A stretch of 64,000 nucleotides of DNA from Pelodictyon phaeoclathratiforme BU-1 (GCF_000020645.1 NC_011060.1:1812501-1876500); one strand, 5' to 3'. Numbered from the stretch's first letter, positions 52,795 through 63,023 are shown. Numbers and translations: made by a program. Notes: a model not told the origin generated them from the sequence alone.

Positions 52795-53301
52795 TCAGGG
52801 GAGCTTTGCCTTAATACCGGTTCTCCCCGACAGATCGGAAAGAAAACGCCTGTAGCCGGGCAAGTTTGTTGTCACAAAGAGTGAGTCCCTGAGAGAAGAT
52901 TTAGCGGCAACAATAAAGATTTTCGGCGGCGGATTGTAGGTAATGATCTCCTGATAAATGGCGGTAATATCTGAAAGCGCCAATTTTTTTTCGGTTCCCT
53001 TGCGATCAAGATAGAGCAACTGGTCACCCGCTATTTTTATGGAATCACCATCCTGACCATGCTCCCCCGCAAATCGGGTGTTATAATACATGGGTCCGCC
53101 AAGTGAAACGGTGGTAAACAGAACGAGCAGCGCGGTCTTCCAGAAACAGCCAAGATCCACACCATAGGAAAATTTTCCATACCGGTAGAAGAGCGCCCAG
53201 ACCAGGCCAAGAAAGAGCATCCCCAGAAACCAGGTTGCCAGAAAATAGTAATCCAGCCATAAGGCGGGATAGCTCATGGGATAGTGAAAAACCTCAGGCA
53301 T
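52795..53301 (-). CDS. Membrane protein of unknown function
   Basis: 168 residues with two N-terminal hydrophobic segments (YYFLATWFLGMLFLGLVWAL; CFWKTALLVLFTTVSLG) and a ~100-residue soluble part with LYLDRKGTEKKLALSDITAI. The soluble part resembles PH-like or YcxB-type beta folds by appearance only. Lies just upstream of coaX, so possibly co-transcribed. Confidence 0.6.
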   Translation of the reverse strand: MPEVFHYPMSYPALWLDYYFLATWFLGMLFLGLVWALFYRYGKFSYGVDLGCFWKTALLVLFTTVSLGGPMYYNTRFAGEHGQDGDSIKIAGDQLLYLDRKGTEKKLALSDITAIYQEIITYNPPPKIFIVAAKSSLRDSLFVTTNLPGYRRFLSDLSGRTGIKAKLP

Positions 53302-53395
53302 GGCTGTTAAGGGTTACTTTTCAAAATATGGGTGAACCGACTTTAAAAATAAGGCATAACTCAACGTTTACAATAAAATAATTTCGCCTTTAAAC

Positions 53396-53422
53396 AAAAA
53401 AAGGCCCGCCGAAGCGAGCCCT
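53396..53422 (-). terminator. Rho-independent terminator of glnN
   Basis: On the minus strand: GGGCTCGC-TTCG-GCGGGCC followed by seven T. Stem of about seven pairs with a stable TTCG loop, directly after the glnN stop at 53450. A strong classical terminator. Confidence 0.88.
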
Positions 53423-53449
53423 TTCTTGTTCAACACACAAAAGAGTGGT

Positions 53450-55594
53450 TCAATGCTGAAACAGCATTTCCGAATAGGTCGGAAGCTGCCAGCGACTGCG
53501 GTCAACAATTTGCTCAAGGCTGTCAGCAACGACGCGCACTTTGCTCATAAGCGGGAGCAGTTCATCAGCACAGTAATCGGCCTTTTCAAACTCTGTTGCA
53601 AAGGATTCGATTTTTTCAACAGCCTCATCAAGCTCGGCAGTCATTTCAATCAGGGTTGAAAAACTTTCTGCAAGCAATTTGAGGTTACCTGCCTGGCTGC
53701 TGAGCGCCTGGCCGGAAAGACCGATAGCATCAGCGGCAGAAAGCAGATTATTGAAGGAGTTGCCAAGTTCACCCTGATATTCGGAAACATCGGGAATGAC
53801 AAAGGTCTTCAGCATAAGCTGCAGGGTACGGGCTTCAATATCAATACCCTTGATATAGCGTTCGAGACGAATGTGAAGACGTGAATTGGTCTCGTCTGCA
53901 CTCAGCACTCCATACTTGATAAACATATCCTGAACATCCTTCTTCAGCAGTACACGGAGGGACTGCGGTGTGTTCTTCAGGTTGGGCAGGCCTCTCTCCC
54001 TTGCTGCCTGCTGAAGGGCCTCCGCATAGTTGTCTCCCTGGTAACGGATAGGCTTGGTAGCGGTGATCTGCTCGCGAAGGGTTTCAAGAATTGCCACATC
54101 CCGCTCTTTTCCTGCCTTGATTTTTGCCAGAATAGCATCGGCAATTTCGTCAACAGCTTCAGCCATAAGCGTGTTCAGCACCATGTTCGGCACCGAAGCT
54201 GCCTGTGAAGAGCCGACTGCGCGGAACTCAAATTTGTTGCCGGTAAAGGCAAACGGCGAGGTACGGTTGCGGTCAGTATAGTCTTTGTTAACCACTGGTA
54301 CCTGTGAAAGGCCGAGATTAAGTACCTGTTTTTCTGTTTTCAGGTCAACCTTGCCACTCTCGATAGCATCAAGTACTCTTTCGAGCAATTCGCCAAGGAA
54401 GACGGTCACAACAGCAGGAGGAGCCTCGTTGGCGCCAAGACGGTGATCGTTACCCATGCTCGCTATGGACATTCTCAGAACATCAGCCCTCTTGTAGACA
54501 CCATTCAGGACGGCGACAAGAAAAACAAGGAAGTGAACATTTTTTTCAGGAGTATCACCTGGATCAAGAAGATTGATACCGGTATCGGTACCGATCGACC
54601 AGTTATTGTGCTTGCCTGAACCGTTGATACCGGCAAATGGCTTTTCAGCAAGCAGCAGTGCGAAGCCTTTTTTGTCAGCAATCTTTCTCATCACCTCCAT
54701 GACCAGCAGGTTGTGATCGACGGCAATATTGGCCTCTTCAAAAATCGGGGCAATTTCAAACTGGTGAGGAGCAACCTCGTTATGACGGGTCTTGGCTGGA
54801 ATACCGAGCAGATAGAGTTCATGTTCGACATCCTGCATGAATTCAAGCACACGGTCAGGAATAGAGCCAAAATAGTGATCCTCAAGCTGCTGGCCTTTTG
54901 GAGGAAGGGCGCCAAGCAGGGTACGTCCACACATAACAAGATCAGGCCGCTCGGAGTAGAATTTTTTGTCGATAAGGAAATACTCCTGCTCACAACCGGC
55001 AAAGGTTTTTACCCGTGAGACACCGGTAACACCAAGTATCTCAAGGAGCCTGATGGCTGATTTGCTGACCGCTTCCATGGAACGCAGGAGCGGAGTTTTG
55101 GCGTCAAGCGCTTCGCCGTGGTAGGAGATGAAGACGGTCGGAATACAAAGAGTCAGATCTTTTCCTCCCTTCATGAGAAAGGCAGGGCTTGATGGATCCC
55201 ATGCAGTGTAGCCACGGGCTTCGAAGGTGGTACGCATGCCTCCCGAAGGGAAACTTGACGCATCAGGCTCACCCTGGATGAGCTGTTCACCGGAAAAACG
55301 CTCAATCGGTGTACCATCGCGGTCGATAGACAAAAACGCATCATGTTTTTCAGCCGTGGAGCCAGTCATCGGCTGGAACCAATGGGTATAATGGGTGGCG
55401 CCCTTCTCCATTGCCCACTCTTTCATGCCGTGTGCTACAACACCGGCAATTTCACCGGTTATTTTTTTACCTGCCTTGATGGTATCCTGTAATGCGGTAA
55501 ACTCCTCTTTTGGAAGCTTTGCCCGCATGGCTTTCTGATCAAAAGTCATCGAACCAAAGTAGGTGGAAACCGGAATTTTACTATCGCTGTTCAA
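53450..55594 (-). CDS. glnN: Glutamine synthetase type III
   Basis: About 714 residues. Makes glutamine from glutamate and ammonia. GSIII marks: the long N-terminus, RHNEVAPHQFEIAPIFEEAN (in parts), NHLLVMEVM-type segment (VDHNLLVMEVMRKIADKKG) and FAGINGSGKHNNWSIGTD. I start at TTG 55594, because AAGGAGG lies 5 nt upstream; the ATG at 55618 lies before that ribosome site. The Lrp/AsnC gene just upstream may regulate it. Terminator follows. Confidence 0.93.
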   Translation of the reverse strand: MNSDSKIPVSTYFGSMTFDQKAMRAKLPKEEFTALQDTIKAGKKITGEIAGVVAHGMKEWAMEKGATHYTHWFQPMTGSTAEKHDAFLSIDRDGTPIERFSGEQLIQGEPDASSFPSGGMRTTFEARGYTAWDPSSPAFLMKGGKDLTLCIPTVFISYHGEALDAKTPLLRSMEAVSKSAIRLLEILGVTGVSRVKTFAGCEQEYFLIDKKFYSERPDLVMCGRTLLGALPPKGQQLEDHYFGSIPDRVLEFMQDVEHELYLLGIPAKTRHNEVAPHQFEIAPIFEEANIAVDHNLLVMEVMRKIADKKGFALLLAEKPFAGINGSGKHNNWSIGTDTGINLLDPGDTPEKNVHFLVFLVAVLNGVYKRADVLRMSIASMGNDHRLGANEAPPAVVTVFLGELLERVLDAIESGKVDLKTEKQVLNLGLSQVPVVNKDYTDRNRTSPFAFTGNKFEFRAVGSSQAASVPNMVLNTLMAEAVDEIADAILAKIKAGKERDVAILETLREQITATKPIRYQGDNYAEALQQAARERGLPNLKNTPQSLRVLLKKDVQDMFIKYGVLSADETNSRLHIRLERYIKGIDIEARTLQLMLKTFVIPDVSEYQGELGNSFNNLLSAADAIGLSGQALSSQAGNLKLLAESFSTLIEMTAELDEAVEKIESFATEFEKADYCADELLPLMSKVRVVADSLEQIVDRSRWQLPTYSEMLFQH

Positions 55595-55662
55595 ATGAAC
55601 CTCCTTGTTGATTAGCATGATATGGCTGTATTACCTCTAAAAAAAATGAAAACCCTTTTTGT

Positions 55663-56187
55663 TTACTTCCTTGACCTCTTTTCATCAAACGTAATCAGCA
55701 CCTGCCGGTCCTGAAGATTGTTTCGAACGATTTCTGCGCTGATTTTTTTGTTTTTCTTCAACTGACTCAGCACAAAACTCGTATTGGTACCAAGAACACC
55801 AGGCCAGCTCTGTATTCTTGAAAGAAACTGCTCAAGCGATGCCGTATTATGGGTCATCACCTTTAAAATATGCGACCCCTCACCGGTAACCGAGAAACAC
55901 TCCATAATCTCATCCTCTTTCATCACATGCTCCATAAATGATTTATAGTGCTTGGATGAATCGATTCTGACCCGTACAAAAGCATGAATATCAAAGCCGA
56001 GCTGCCGTTCATCAACCTCCATGGTAAAACCCTTGATGATACCACCCTTCTGCAACTTGTCAAGCCTTTCACTGACCGAGGGTATTGAAAGGCCGACGAT
56101 TTCAGCAAGTTCACTCAATCGAACCCTGCCGTTTTCCCCAAGAGACTCAATTAATTTCAGGTCGATGAGATCAAGATGACCGGACAT
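55663..56187 (-). CDS. Lrp/AsnC-family transcription regulator
   Basis: 174 residues. Helix-turn-helix DLKLIESLGENGRVRLSELA and GLSIPSVSERLDKLQKGGII, then an effector (RAM) domain with GFDIHAFVRVRID and VTGEGSHILKVM. Such regulators sense amino acids. Next to glnN in the same direction, so probably linked to nitrogen control. C-terminal ~20 residues (NLQDRQVLITFDEKRSRK) extend beyond the typical ~150-residue Lrp. Confidence 0.88.
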   Translation of the reverse strand: MSGHLDLIDLKLIESLGENGRVRLSELAEIVGLSIPSVSERLDKLQKGGIIKGFTMEVDERQLGFDIHAFVRVRIDSSKHYKSFMEHVMKEDEIMECFSVTGEGSHILKVMTHNTASLEQFLSRIQSWPGVLGTNTSFVLSQLKKNKKISAEIVRNNLQDRQVLITFDEKRSRK

Positions 56188-56691
56188 AAGCGCTGTTGTA
56201 TAGTTTAATTCAATTTAAGGAGAAATTACACAATAATAAGAAATAAACAACCGTTCTCTTTACTATTCGAAACTTTTTCAGCAAATATCTTAACTAATTT
56301 AGGTGATGACGCTATTTTACGCCGTTATCACCGATATTCAGAATCATTGCAGGCGGCTCTCCTTCTCTCTTCCTTGCGGCGATGATACAACTTTTTCAAC
56401 AAGGAACACCATGCAGCGAAAACAGTCCTGTTTCGTCACGTTATTCCGGCATGAAAGAGCGAAACGCCAGACATCTAAAGCCCTTAATAAATAGAAAATA
56501 TTTCAATATCTTGTGACCAGCCAAAATGGTAAGTTTTGACCATGCGAAAAAATGCTGCTCTTCGTCTATCTTAAAATAATGTTCTTTCCCGGTGAGCCCG
56601 GATTTTTTTCACAAAAGGCGAGGAGATCTCACCAAAATAATCAAGAACAGCAGATACTGAACCAATCGAAAGCGACTGAGACGTTTATACA
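56188..56691. other. Intergenic region with one hairpin
   Basis: 504 bp between the divergent lrp (minus) and crtQ (plus). Short frames show no coding signal. GGTGATGACG at 56302-56311 pairs with CGTTATCACC at 56323-56332 (one mismatch), loop of 11 nt. AT-rich flanks next to each gene fit promoters. Otherwise I see nothing here. Confidence 0.5.
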
Positions 56692-58053
56692 ATGAAAATA
56701 GCAATTTTCGGAGCAGGAGTTGCTGGCCTTAGTGCAGCAATAGAGCTTGTGGATCGTGGACACACGGTAGAGATTTATGAAAAACGCAAGGTACTTGGCG
56801 GTAAGGTTTCCGTCTGGAAAGACAGCGAGGGTGACTCCATAGAATCAGGACTTCATATTGTTTTCGGTGGTTACGAACAGCTTCAGCAATACCTTAAACG
56901 GGTCGGTGCGGAAGATAATTATCAGTGGAAAGAACATACCCTGATCTATGCTGAACCGAATGGACAACAATCTTTTTTCAAGAAGGCAAACCTTCCCAGT
57001 CCCTGGGCAGAGGTTATTGGCGGTCTGCAGACCGATTTCCTTACAATGTGGGACAAAATCTCCCTGATCAAAGGGCTCTATCCTGCCCTTACCGGCAATG
57101 AGGCCTATTTCCGCAGTCAGGACCATATGACCTATTCGGAGTGGCACCGATTGAGAGGAGCGTCGGAGCATTCGTTACAGAAACTCTGGCGGGCCATTGC
57201 TCTTGCCATGAATTTCATTGAGCCGAATATCATCAGTGCACGGCCGATGATCACTATTTTCAAATATTTTGGCACCAATTATACCGCAACCAAGTTTGCC
57301 TTTTTCCGCAAAAATCCTGGCGATTCCATGATTGAACCAATGCGGCAGTATATACAGAGCAAGGGTGGGCGCATTTTTGTTGATGCAAAACTTAACCGGT
57401 TTGAACTCAACAGTGACGAGAGTATTAAAGGCGCCCTGCTGCAGGATGGCCATAAAATCGAGGCTGATGCCTATATTTCCGCCCTGCCTGTCCACAACAT
57501 CAAAACCATTATTCCCCGTGAGTGGCTCGCCCATAAGTATTTCCGCAACTTGCATGAATTTGTTGGCAGCCCGGTCGCAAACTGCCAGCTCTGGTTCGAC
57601 CGGAAAATTACCGATACCGATAATCTCATGTTTTCACAAGGCACGATTTTTGCGACATTTGCTGATGTCTCAATCACTTGCCCTGACGACTTCCAGAATG
57701 GCTCCGGCACAGCAAACGGTGGCAGCGTCATGAGCCTGGTGCTTGCTCCGGCACACCAATTGATGGAGATGCCCAACGAGGTAATTATTGAGCTTGTCAT
57801 GAAAGATATTCACGACCGCTTTCCTTTGTCACGTCAGGCAATACTTCTCAAATCAACCCTTGTCAAAATTCCCCAATCAGTCTACAAGGCGGTACCCGAT
57901 GTCGATAAATTCCGCCCTGACCAGATCAGCCCTGTTAAAAACTTTTTTCTGGCTGGCGATTATACTGACCAGCACTATCTGGCTTCCATGGAGGGTGCGG
58001 CACTGAGCGGAAAACTGGTGGCAGAAAAGCTTCTCAGCCGGTTCGGCAACTGA
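56692..58053 (+). CDS. crtQ: Zeta-carotene desaturase (CrtQ/ZDS-type)
   Basis: 453 residues. FAD site IAIFGAGVAGLSAAIELVDRG, HTVEIYEKRKVLGGKVSVW, and the C-terminal FFLAGDYTDQHYLASMEGAA. Features such as LWRAIALAMNFIEPNIISAR and DKFRPDQISPVKNFFLAGDY match plant/cyanobacterial ZDS slightly more than phytoene desaturase (CrtP). Green sulfur bacteria use this poly-cis pathway to lycopene. Function: introduces double bonds into zeta-carotene. CrtP is the alternative. Confidence 0.82.
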   Translation: MKIAIFGAGVAGLSAAIELVDRGHTVEIYEKRKVLGGKVSVWKDSEGDSIESGLHIVFGGYEQLQQYLKRVGAEDNYQWKEHTLIYAEPNGQQSFFKKANLPSPWAEVIGGLQTDFLTMWDKISLIKGLYPALTGNEAYFRSQDHMTYSEWHRLRGASEHSLQKLWRAIALAMNFIEPNIISARPMITIFKYFGTNYTATKFAFFRKNPGDSMIEPMRQYIQSKGGRIFVDAKLNRFELNSDESIKGALLQDGHKIEADAYISALPVHNIKTIIPREWLAHKYFRNLHEFVGSPVANCQLWFDRKITDTDNLMFSQGTIFATFADVSITCPDDFQNGSGTANGGSVMSLVLAPAHQLMEMPNEVIIELVMKDIHDRFPLSRQAILLKSTLVKIPQSVYKAVPDVDKFRPDQISPVKNFFLAGDYTDQHYLASMEGAALSGKLVAEKLLSRFGN

Positions 58054-58061
58054 ACGCAGCA

Positions 58062-58670
58062 ATGAACGATGAACGACTCCTCATTATCTTCAGCAAAAAC
58101 CCTGAAGCTGGGCAAGTAAAAACCCGCCTTGCGCGAGATGTCGGAGAAAAAAAAGCCCTTGAGATTTATGAAATTCTCAGGGAGCATACCGCTCTCGTGA
58201 CTGCGAAGGTTAGTGCTGAACGAATGGTATTTTACTCCAGCTTTATCCCCTCCTCTGATCTCTTTCGCACAACAACATTCAGCTTTCGCCTGCAAGAGGG
58301 AGCTGACTTGGGGGAGCGGATGTTTCATGCCATACGCAGTGGATTTGAAGCCGGTTTTCGCCACATCGTACTCATCGGAACAGACTGTTACGAACTGAGC
58401 AGCGAAATTCTTGACCAAGCATTCAGCGCTCTTGAACGATCTGATGCTGTTGTTGGGCCTGCCACTGATGGCGGCTTTTACCTTATCGGACTGAACAGGC
58501 TGATACCAGAACTCTTTCTCAACCGAGAGTGGAGCAATTCTGCGGTTCTCAGGGAGAGCATCAGAATTCTTCAGTGCCATGAAACTCCATACGAGTTGCT
58601 TTCGGAGCTTTCGGATATTGATACCTTCGATGACCTGAAAAAAAGCAGATTATGGATACAACAACCTTAA
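58062..58670 (+). CDS. DUF2064 / TIGR04282-type glycosyltransferase-like protein
   Basis: 202 residues. FSKNPEAGQVKTRLARDVG is the nucleotidyltransferase-like start; GTDCYELSSEIL and VGPATDGGFYLIGL are the family metal and substrate sites. Related to NTP-transferases; actual reaction unknown. It follows crtQ by 8 bp and overlaps the next gene by 19 bp, a pair (TIGR04282-TIGR04283) seen in many genomes. Confidence 0.84.
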   Translation: MNDERLLIIFSKNPEAGQVKTRLARDVGEKKALEIYEILREHTALVTAKVSAERMVFYSSFIPSSDLFRTTTFSFRLQEGADLGERMFHAIRSGFEAGFRHIVLIGTDCYELSSEILDQAFSALERSDAVVGPATDGGFYLIGLNRLIPELFLNREWSNSAVLRESIRILQCHETPYELLSELSDIDTFDDLKKSRLWIQQP

Positions 58671-59344
58671 GCATAATTATACCCGTCTATAACGAAGAGG
58701 CCATCATTGCTCAAGCGCTTCATACTCTCCTTGCAATAACGGATCGATCGTCAGGCATTGAGATCATTGTCAGTGACGCAAGTACAGACAGGACTCCCGA
58801 TATTCTCTCCCGCTTTCCGGTAACCATATGCCACAGTGCAAAGGGACGTGCCGTTCAAATGAATAACGGCGCCCGCGTGGCCGGAGGAGATATTCTCCTC
58901 TTTCTTCATGCCGATACGCTGCCGCCCGACACGTTTATCGATGATATCCGTTCGGCAGCGGCTACCGGGAAAAAGGCAGGTTGTTTCAAAATGAGATTTG
59001 ATGACGACCACCCGCTTCTCGCTCTCTTTGGATGGTTCACCCGCGTTCCACTGATCCTCTGCCGGGGAGGAGATCAATCACTCTTTATCGACAGAGCACT
59101 CTTTTTCGGCATCGAGGGGTTCGATGAAAACCTGCTCGTCATGGAAGACTACGATATCATCAAACGCATCGAAGAGCGTGAGCCGTTCCACATCCTCGAA
59201 ACAGAGGTCACCACATCAGCCAGAAAATATCATGACAACGGCATCATCCGGCTCCAGATGATTTTCGGAACACTTCATCTCATGTATGCCCTCGGATTTG
59301 ATCAGGAGTCACTGATCCGCTACTACAGGGAGAATATCATCTGA
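58652..59344 (+). CDS. TIGR04283-type family 2 glycosyltransferase
   Basis: 230 residues. IIPVYNEEAIIAQALHTLLA, VSDASTDRTPDIL, FLHADTLPPD (metal site) and VMEDYDIIKRIEE. Adds sugar to an unknown lipid or carotenoid. The operon with crtQ suggests, but does not show, a link to glycosylated carotenoids. Overlaps the previous gene by 19 bp. Confidence 0.83.
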   Translation: MDTTTLSIIIPVYNEEAIIAQALHTLLAITDRSSGIEIIVSDASTDRTPDILSRFPVTICHSAKGRAVQMNNGARVAGGDILLFLHADTLPPDTFIDDIRSAAATGKKAGCFKMRFDDDHPLLALFGWFTRVPLILCRGGDQSLFIDRALFFGIEGFDENLLVMEDYDIIKRIEEREPFHILETEVTTSARKYHDNGIIRLQMIFGTLHLMYALGFDQESLIRYYRENII

Positions 59345-59468
59345 GAGGCCGGGAAAAAACAGGGTTAACCCTTTTAAAATAGAGTCTGAGAGGTGAACGA
59401 CTTAGGAAATAAGTTGTTATATTCAGTATAATATTTTCTATTACTTACCCTTAATCCACCTAATAATT

Positions 59469-60128
59469 ATGGCCGCAGAAGAGATTAAAAAAACAGCAGG
59501 TACGCTCGTACCTGCCTCCCCGAAAAATCCGGAATCCGGTGTGGGCAGTGGTGATATGGCCCTTTTAATCGGGAGCATGGGCAACCTGATTGATTCTACT
59601 ATTTTGTCCGTTCAGGGAATTATCAGTTCAGTCAGCACTGCAACAGGACAACTTATCGATGGAGTTTCGTCAACGATTAACTCCGATTCCGTTCAGGGAA
59701 TGATCAACTCGGTAAGCACTGCAACAGGGCAGCTCATTGATGGAGTTACCTCGACCATCAACTCCGAACCGGTCAAGGATATCCTCCATAATGTCAACTC
59801 AGCTACCGGACAACTCATTGATGGCGTCGCTGCCACCCTTAAGTCCGATCCGATTCAGAACTCTGTTCAGGAACTTGGAAAATTATGGACTGGATTGCTC
59901 GAAAACCTGAATGCAACCGTCAGCTCAAACCAGATACAAAATCTTTTTGATAACGTCAGTACCGGATTGGGACAGTTGATGGGAAATGTATTTTCTGCGC
60001 CAGGTATGCCATCAGGTCGTGAAAACCGGATGAAAAAGGATGTAACCGAGATTCGTTACACTCCCAAGGAGGTCGTCGCGGAAATAAAAGCTCCGGCTCT
60101 TTCTTCTGATAAGATAAACCAAATCTGA
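59469..60128 (+). CDS. 27-residue-repeat protein of unknown function
   Basis: 219 residues, no signal peptide. Residues ~55-175 are five 27-residue repeats of the form VQGIISSVSTATGQLIDGVS-STINSDS, with the fourth and fifth degenerate. Each predicts one amphipathic helix, rich in Ser, Thr, Val, Ile and Gly. The C-terminal ~45 residues are charged (RENRMKKDVTEI). I do not recognise it; phasin-like, granule-coat or chlorosome-associated roles are possible. Confidence 0.7.
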   Translation: MAAEEIKKTAGTLVPASPKNPESGVGSGDMALLIGSMGNLIDSTILSVQGIISSVSTATGQLIDGVSSTINSDSVQGMINSVSTATGQLIDGVTSTINSEPVKDILHNVNSATGQLIDGVAATLKSDPIQNSVQELGKLWTGLLENLNATVSSNQIQNLFDNVSTGLGQLMGNVFSAPGMPSGRENRMKKDVTEIRYTPKEVVAEIKAPALSSDKINQI

Positions 60129-60232
60129 CGCTGCAATCCTCTACTCGGTCGTGCCGGGCATCAGCGAAAAATCCATCAATGCGACAGGATATTTCACTGG
60201 TGCTCGCTCTGACGATTGTACGCCTTTCCTGA

Positions 60233-60679
60233 TCATTGACGACCGGTTCCGGTGTGACCAAACCCCCCTTCACCCCGAACGGTTGAACCAAGTTCTTCAA
60301 CCTCTTCAAAACGAACCGCTTCTACCTTTGCAACCACCATCTGCGCAATGCGGTCGCCATGACTGACAAGGAAAGGCTCTTTACCATAATTAATGAGAAT
60401 CACCTTGACCTCTCCACGATAATCAGCATCAATGGTTGCCGGTGTATTGGGCAATGAGATCATTGAACGCAAAGCAAGTCCGCTCCTTGGACGAAGCTGA
60501 GCCTCATACCCTTCAGGCAATTCAAGGGCAAATCCGGAGGGAATCAGCGCGGTTGTTGATGGTTGAATGGTGATCGGGGCTTCAATACATGCTGAGATAT
60601 CCATGCCAGCAGCATGAGCGGTTGCATAAACGGGAAGTGAAGCTTGCTTGTTAAGGCGAACTATCTTTACTTTGAGCAT
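60233..60679 (-). CDS. dut: dUTP diphosphatase
   Basis: 148 residues, trimeric dUTPase. Five motifs: [48 protein letters not shown] and [12 protein letters not shown]. Removes dUTP and makes dUMP for thymidylate. It stands alone, divergent from the deacetylase gene. Confidence 0.93.
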
Positions 60680-60693
60680 CAGTCAGAAATAGC

Positions 60694-61497
60694 TTGTTAT
60701 CAGAAATTAGACTCTACGGCCAATATAACCGATTAACCACAAGCCAATTGAAGCAATCATCCGAAAAAGTTTATGCACTGGCTTTCGGCGCCCATCCTGA
60801 TGACGTCGAACTTGCATGTGGAGCTACGTTGCTCAAAATCATAAGCGAAGGGCAGAATGTCGCCGTCTGCGACCTCACAAGAGGAGAGATGGGAACGCTT
60901 GGAACTCCTGAAACACGCAGAAGCGAAGCCGCAACAGCCACCGCGATCATGGGATACCACAGCCGCACCACCCTTGACCTTGGAGACTCGAAACTCTTCC
61001 ACACTGAAGAGAACATAGCGGAAATCATCAAGCTTATCAGGCTGTTCCGGCCAGATGTCGTTTTTGCCAATTCCCCTGAGGAACGCCACCCGGATCACAT
61101 CAAAGCATCAAAACTTGTGACTGAGGCTTGCTACTATGCCGGTCTTCAGCAGCTCGCCACGACCATGAACGGAGAGGCACAACAGCCTTACCGCCCCGCA
61201 CACCTCCTCTACTACATCCAGTTCAAACACCTTGAACCAGACATTATCGTCGATATTTCGGATACTTTTGAATCCTCAAGAAGAGGGGTACTCGCCTTCG
61301 CCTCGCAATTCTACAAGGAGGGCACAACCGATGAGGCAAAAACCATGATCAAACGCCGGGAGTTTCTTACCGGTCTGGAAGCACGCGCCCGCTATTTCGG
61401 AGAACAGATCGGGACCCTTTACGGCGAAGGGTTCAAACTCTCCACCACCCTCGCCATCAACTCATTTATAAGCGCCTTCCCCCGTAACATAAAGTGA
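60694..61497 (+). CDS. bshB1: BshB1-type GlcNAc-malate deacetylase
   Basis: 267 residues in the longest form. PIG-L family: AFGAHPDDVELACGATLLKI (zinc site), DLTRGEMGTLGTPETR and EERHPDHIKAS. This is the bacillithiol enzyme family, found in Bacteroidetes/Chlorobi and Firmicutes. The first in-frame start is TTG 60694, but TTG 60748 (LKQSSEKVYALAF) fits the family better. Other bacillithiol genes are not in this window. Confidence 0.84.
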   Translation: MLSEIRLYGQYNRLTTSQLKQSSEKVYALAFGAHPDDVELACGATLLKIISEGQNVAVCDLTRGEMGTLGTPETRRSEAATATAIMGYHSRTTLDLGDSKLFHTEENIAEIIKLIRLFRPDVVFANSPEERHPDHIKASKLVTEACYYAGLQQLATTMNGEAQQPYRPAHLLYYIQFKHLEPDIIVDISDTFESSRRGVLAFASQFYKEGTTDEAKTMIKRREFLTGLEARARYFGEQIGTLYGEGFKLSTTLAINSFISAFPRNIK

Positions 61498-61680
61498 GGG
61501 TTGCTACTCATTCGGCAACGCGGTGCTTAAACCGCCTCTTCCGGGGAGTTCACAATCACGTAGCACTCCCTTAACAATTCCTCAACAGAAGGAATGGTAC
61601 TTTATGTGGCGCATAACGATATGCGAAAAGAGTTCCCGGATTTTCATGAACGCATCACACAAACCAACCACATATTTCTT

Positions 61681-62874
61681 ATGAGAAAAGTTGCATTGAT
61701 AGTCGGTCTGGCCGCTGCACTCGGATTCAACAATGCGCAGGCTGTTGACTGGAACTGGAAAGGGGATATCCGCTACCGTTACCAGTCTGACATAACAGCA
61801 ATTCCTAATATCACCGGTGAACACAGTCGCGACCGCCACCGGGCACGTGTTCGTCTTGGCGTCTACCCATGGATCAATGAAGAGCTTTCCGGTGGCCTTC
61901 AACTCTCAACTGCTGGATCAGGCCTTGAAACCACCTCCCGCAATGAGACTCTTGACGATCAGTTTCTTCCTGATACCGTCTATATGAATGAGTACTTCAT
62001 AGACTACCACCCGATGTTTCTCTGCGGTGATGTCAACATCATCCTCGGTAAGAGAGCTGTTGCCAGTACCCTTATTGTTCAGAACGATCTCGTCTGGGAT
62101 GGCGACCTTACCTTTGAAGGCGCTACCGTGCAATACGGCAAGGATGCCAATGGAAAGGAAAAAGATGGTCTCAGTGCAGTTGCTGGATACTATATCCTTA
62201 ACGAAAATAAAAGTGTAACCACAAAAGAACAGGACGCCTACCTTTTTGCCGGTCAGGCAGCCTATAAAGGTGAAATCAGTGATCTCAGTTACCAGCTTGG
62301 TGCGGGATATTACGATTATGTAAATTTCGATCTCAAAAATACGTCAACTGTAGCGTCTCAATTAACTGTAGCTCCTTTTACCTATACTCCCGCCACGACG
62401 GCAAAGTATTCCCCGGAATATAACTATACCGGAAAGGACTTTAACATCGTTGAGTTTTATGGCAGCATTGGAGGCAAGATCACCGAAACCCTTCCCTGGC
62501 AGATTTCAGGTCAATATGCCTTTAACACTGCAAAACATGCCGATTGGGTCAACATTGACAATGCCAAAAGGGACAGTTACCTTGCTGAAATCAAAATTGG
62601 TGATGCCAAACAGGTTGGACAATGGGCGGTCAATGCTGACTATGTCAGAATCGAACGTGACGCCCTTACTATTCTCACCGATTCAGACCGTAACATGGGC
62701 GCTGCCACGAACCTGAAAGGGTTCAAGATCGGTGGAGTCTACCATCTGGTTCAGAACATGACACTCGGCCTCACCTATTTCAACTTTAAAACGATCGATG
62801 ACAAGACTACTCTTGTCGATGAGTCAGCTCCGACCCGGCATATTGTCATGGCTGATGCTGTTATCAAATTCTGA
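61681..62874 (+). CDS. Outer-membrane porin, possibly phosphate-related
   Basis: About 397 residues. Signal peptide MRKVALIVGLAAALGFNNAQA then VDWNWKGDIRYRYQSD; aromatic beta strands alternate to a C-terminal strand ending DAVIKF (last Phe), the hallmark of beta-barrels. I start at ATG 61681; an in-frame ATG upstream at 61594 lacks a signal. It resembles porins of Chlorobi with unclear cargo. The pstS gene follows, so phosphate uptake is one guess. Confidence 0.7.
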   Translation: MRKVALIVGLAAALGFNNAQAVDWNWKGDIRYRYQSDITAIPNITGEHSRDRHRARVRLGVYPWINEELSGGLQLSTAGSGLETTSRNETLDDQFLPDTVYMNEYFIDYHPMFLCGDVNIILGKRAVASTLIVQNDLVWDGDLTFEGATVQYGKDANGKEKDGLSAVAGYYILNENKSVTTKEQDAYLFAGQAAYKGEISDLSYQLGAGYYDYVNFDLKNTSTVASQLTVAPFTYTPATTAKYSPEYNYTGKDFNIVEFYGSIGGKITETLPWQISGQYAFNTAKHADWVNIDNAKRDSYLAEIKIGDAKQVGQWAVNADYVRIERDALTILTDSDRNMGAATNLKGFKIGGVYHLVQNMTLGLTYFNFKTIDDKTTLVDESAPTRHIVMADAVIKF

Positions 62875-63023
62875 CAAGTATCTCTGTGTGTGTTCTTTCC
62901 TTTGTGTGTTGTATGGCTGGTTTGCAAGGCCTCTCCTGCCGCTGAGGGAGAGCCTTGCGTAACCGGTTCATGATTAACCAAATTTTTCAGTTTATTCTTA
63001 CTAACTCAATGATAACAATCACT

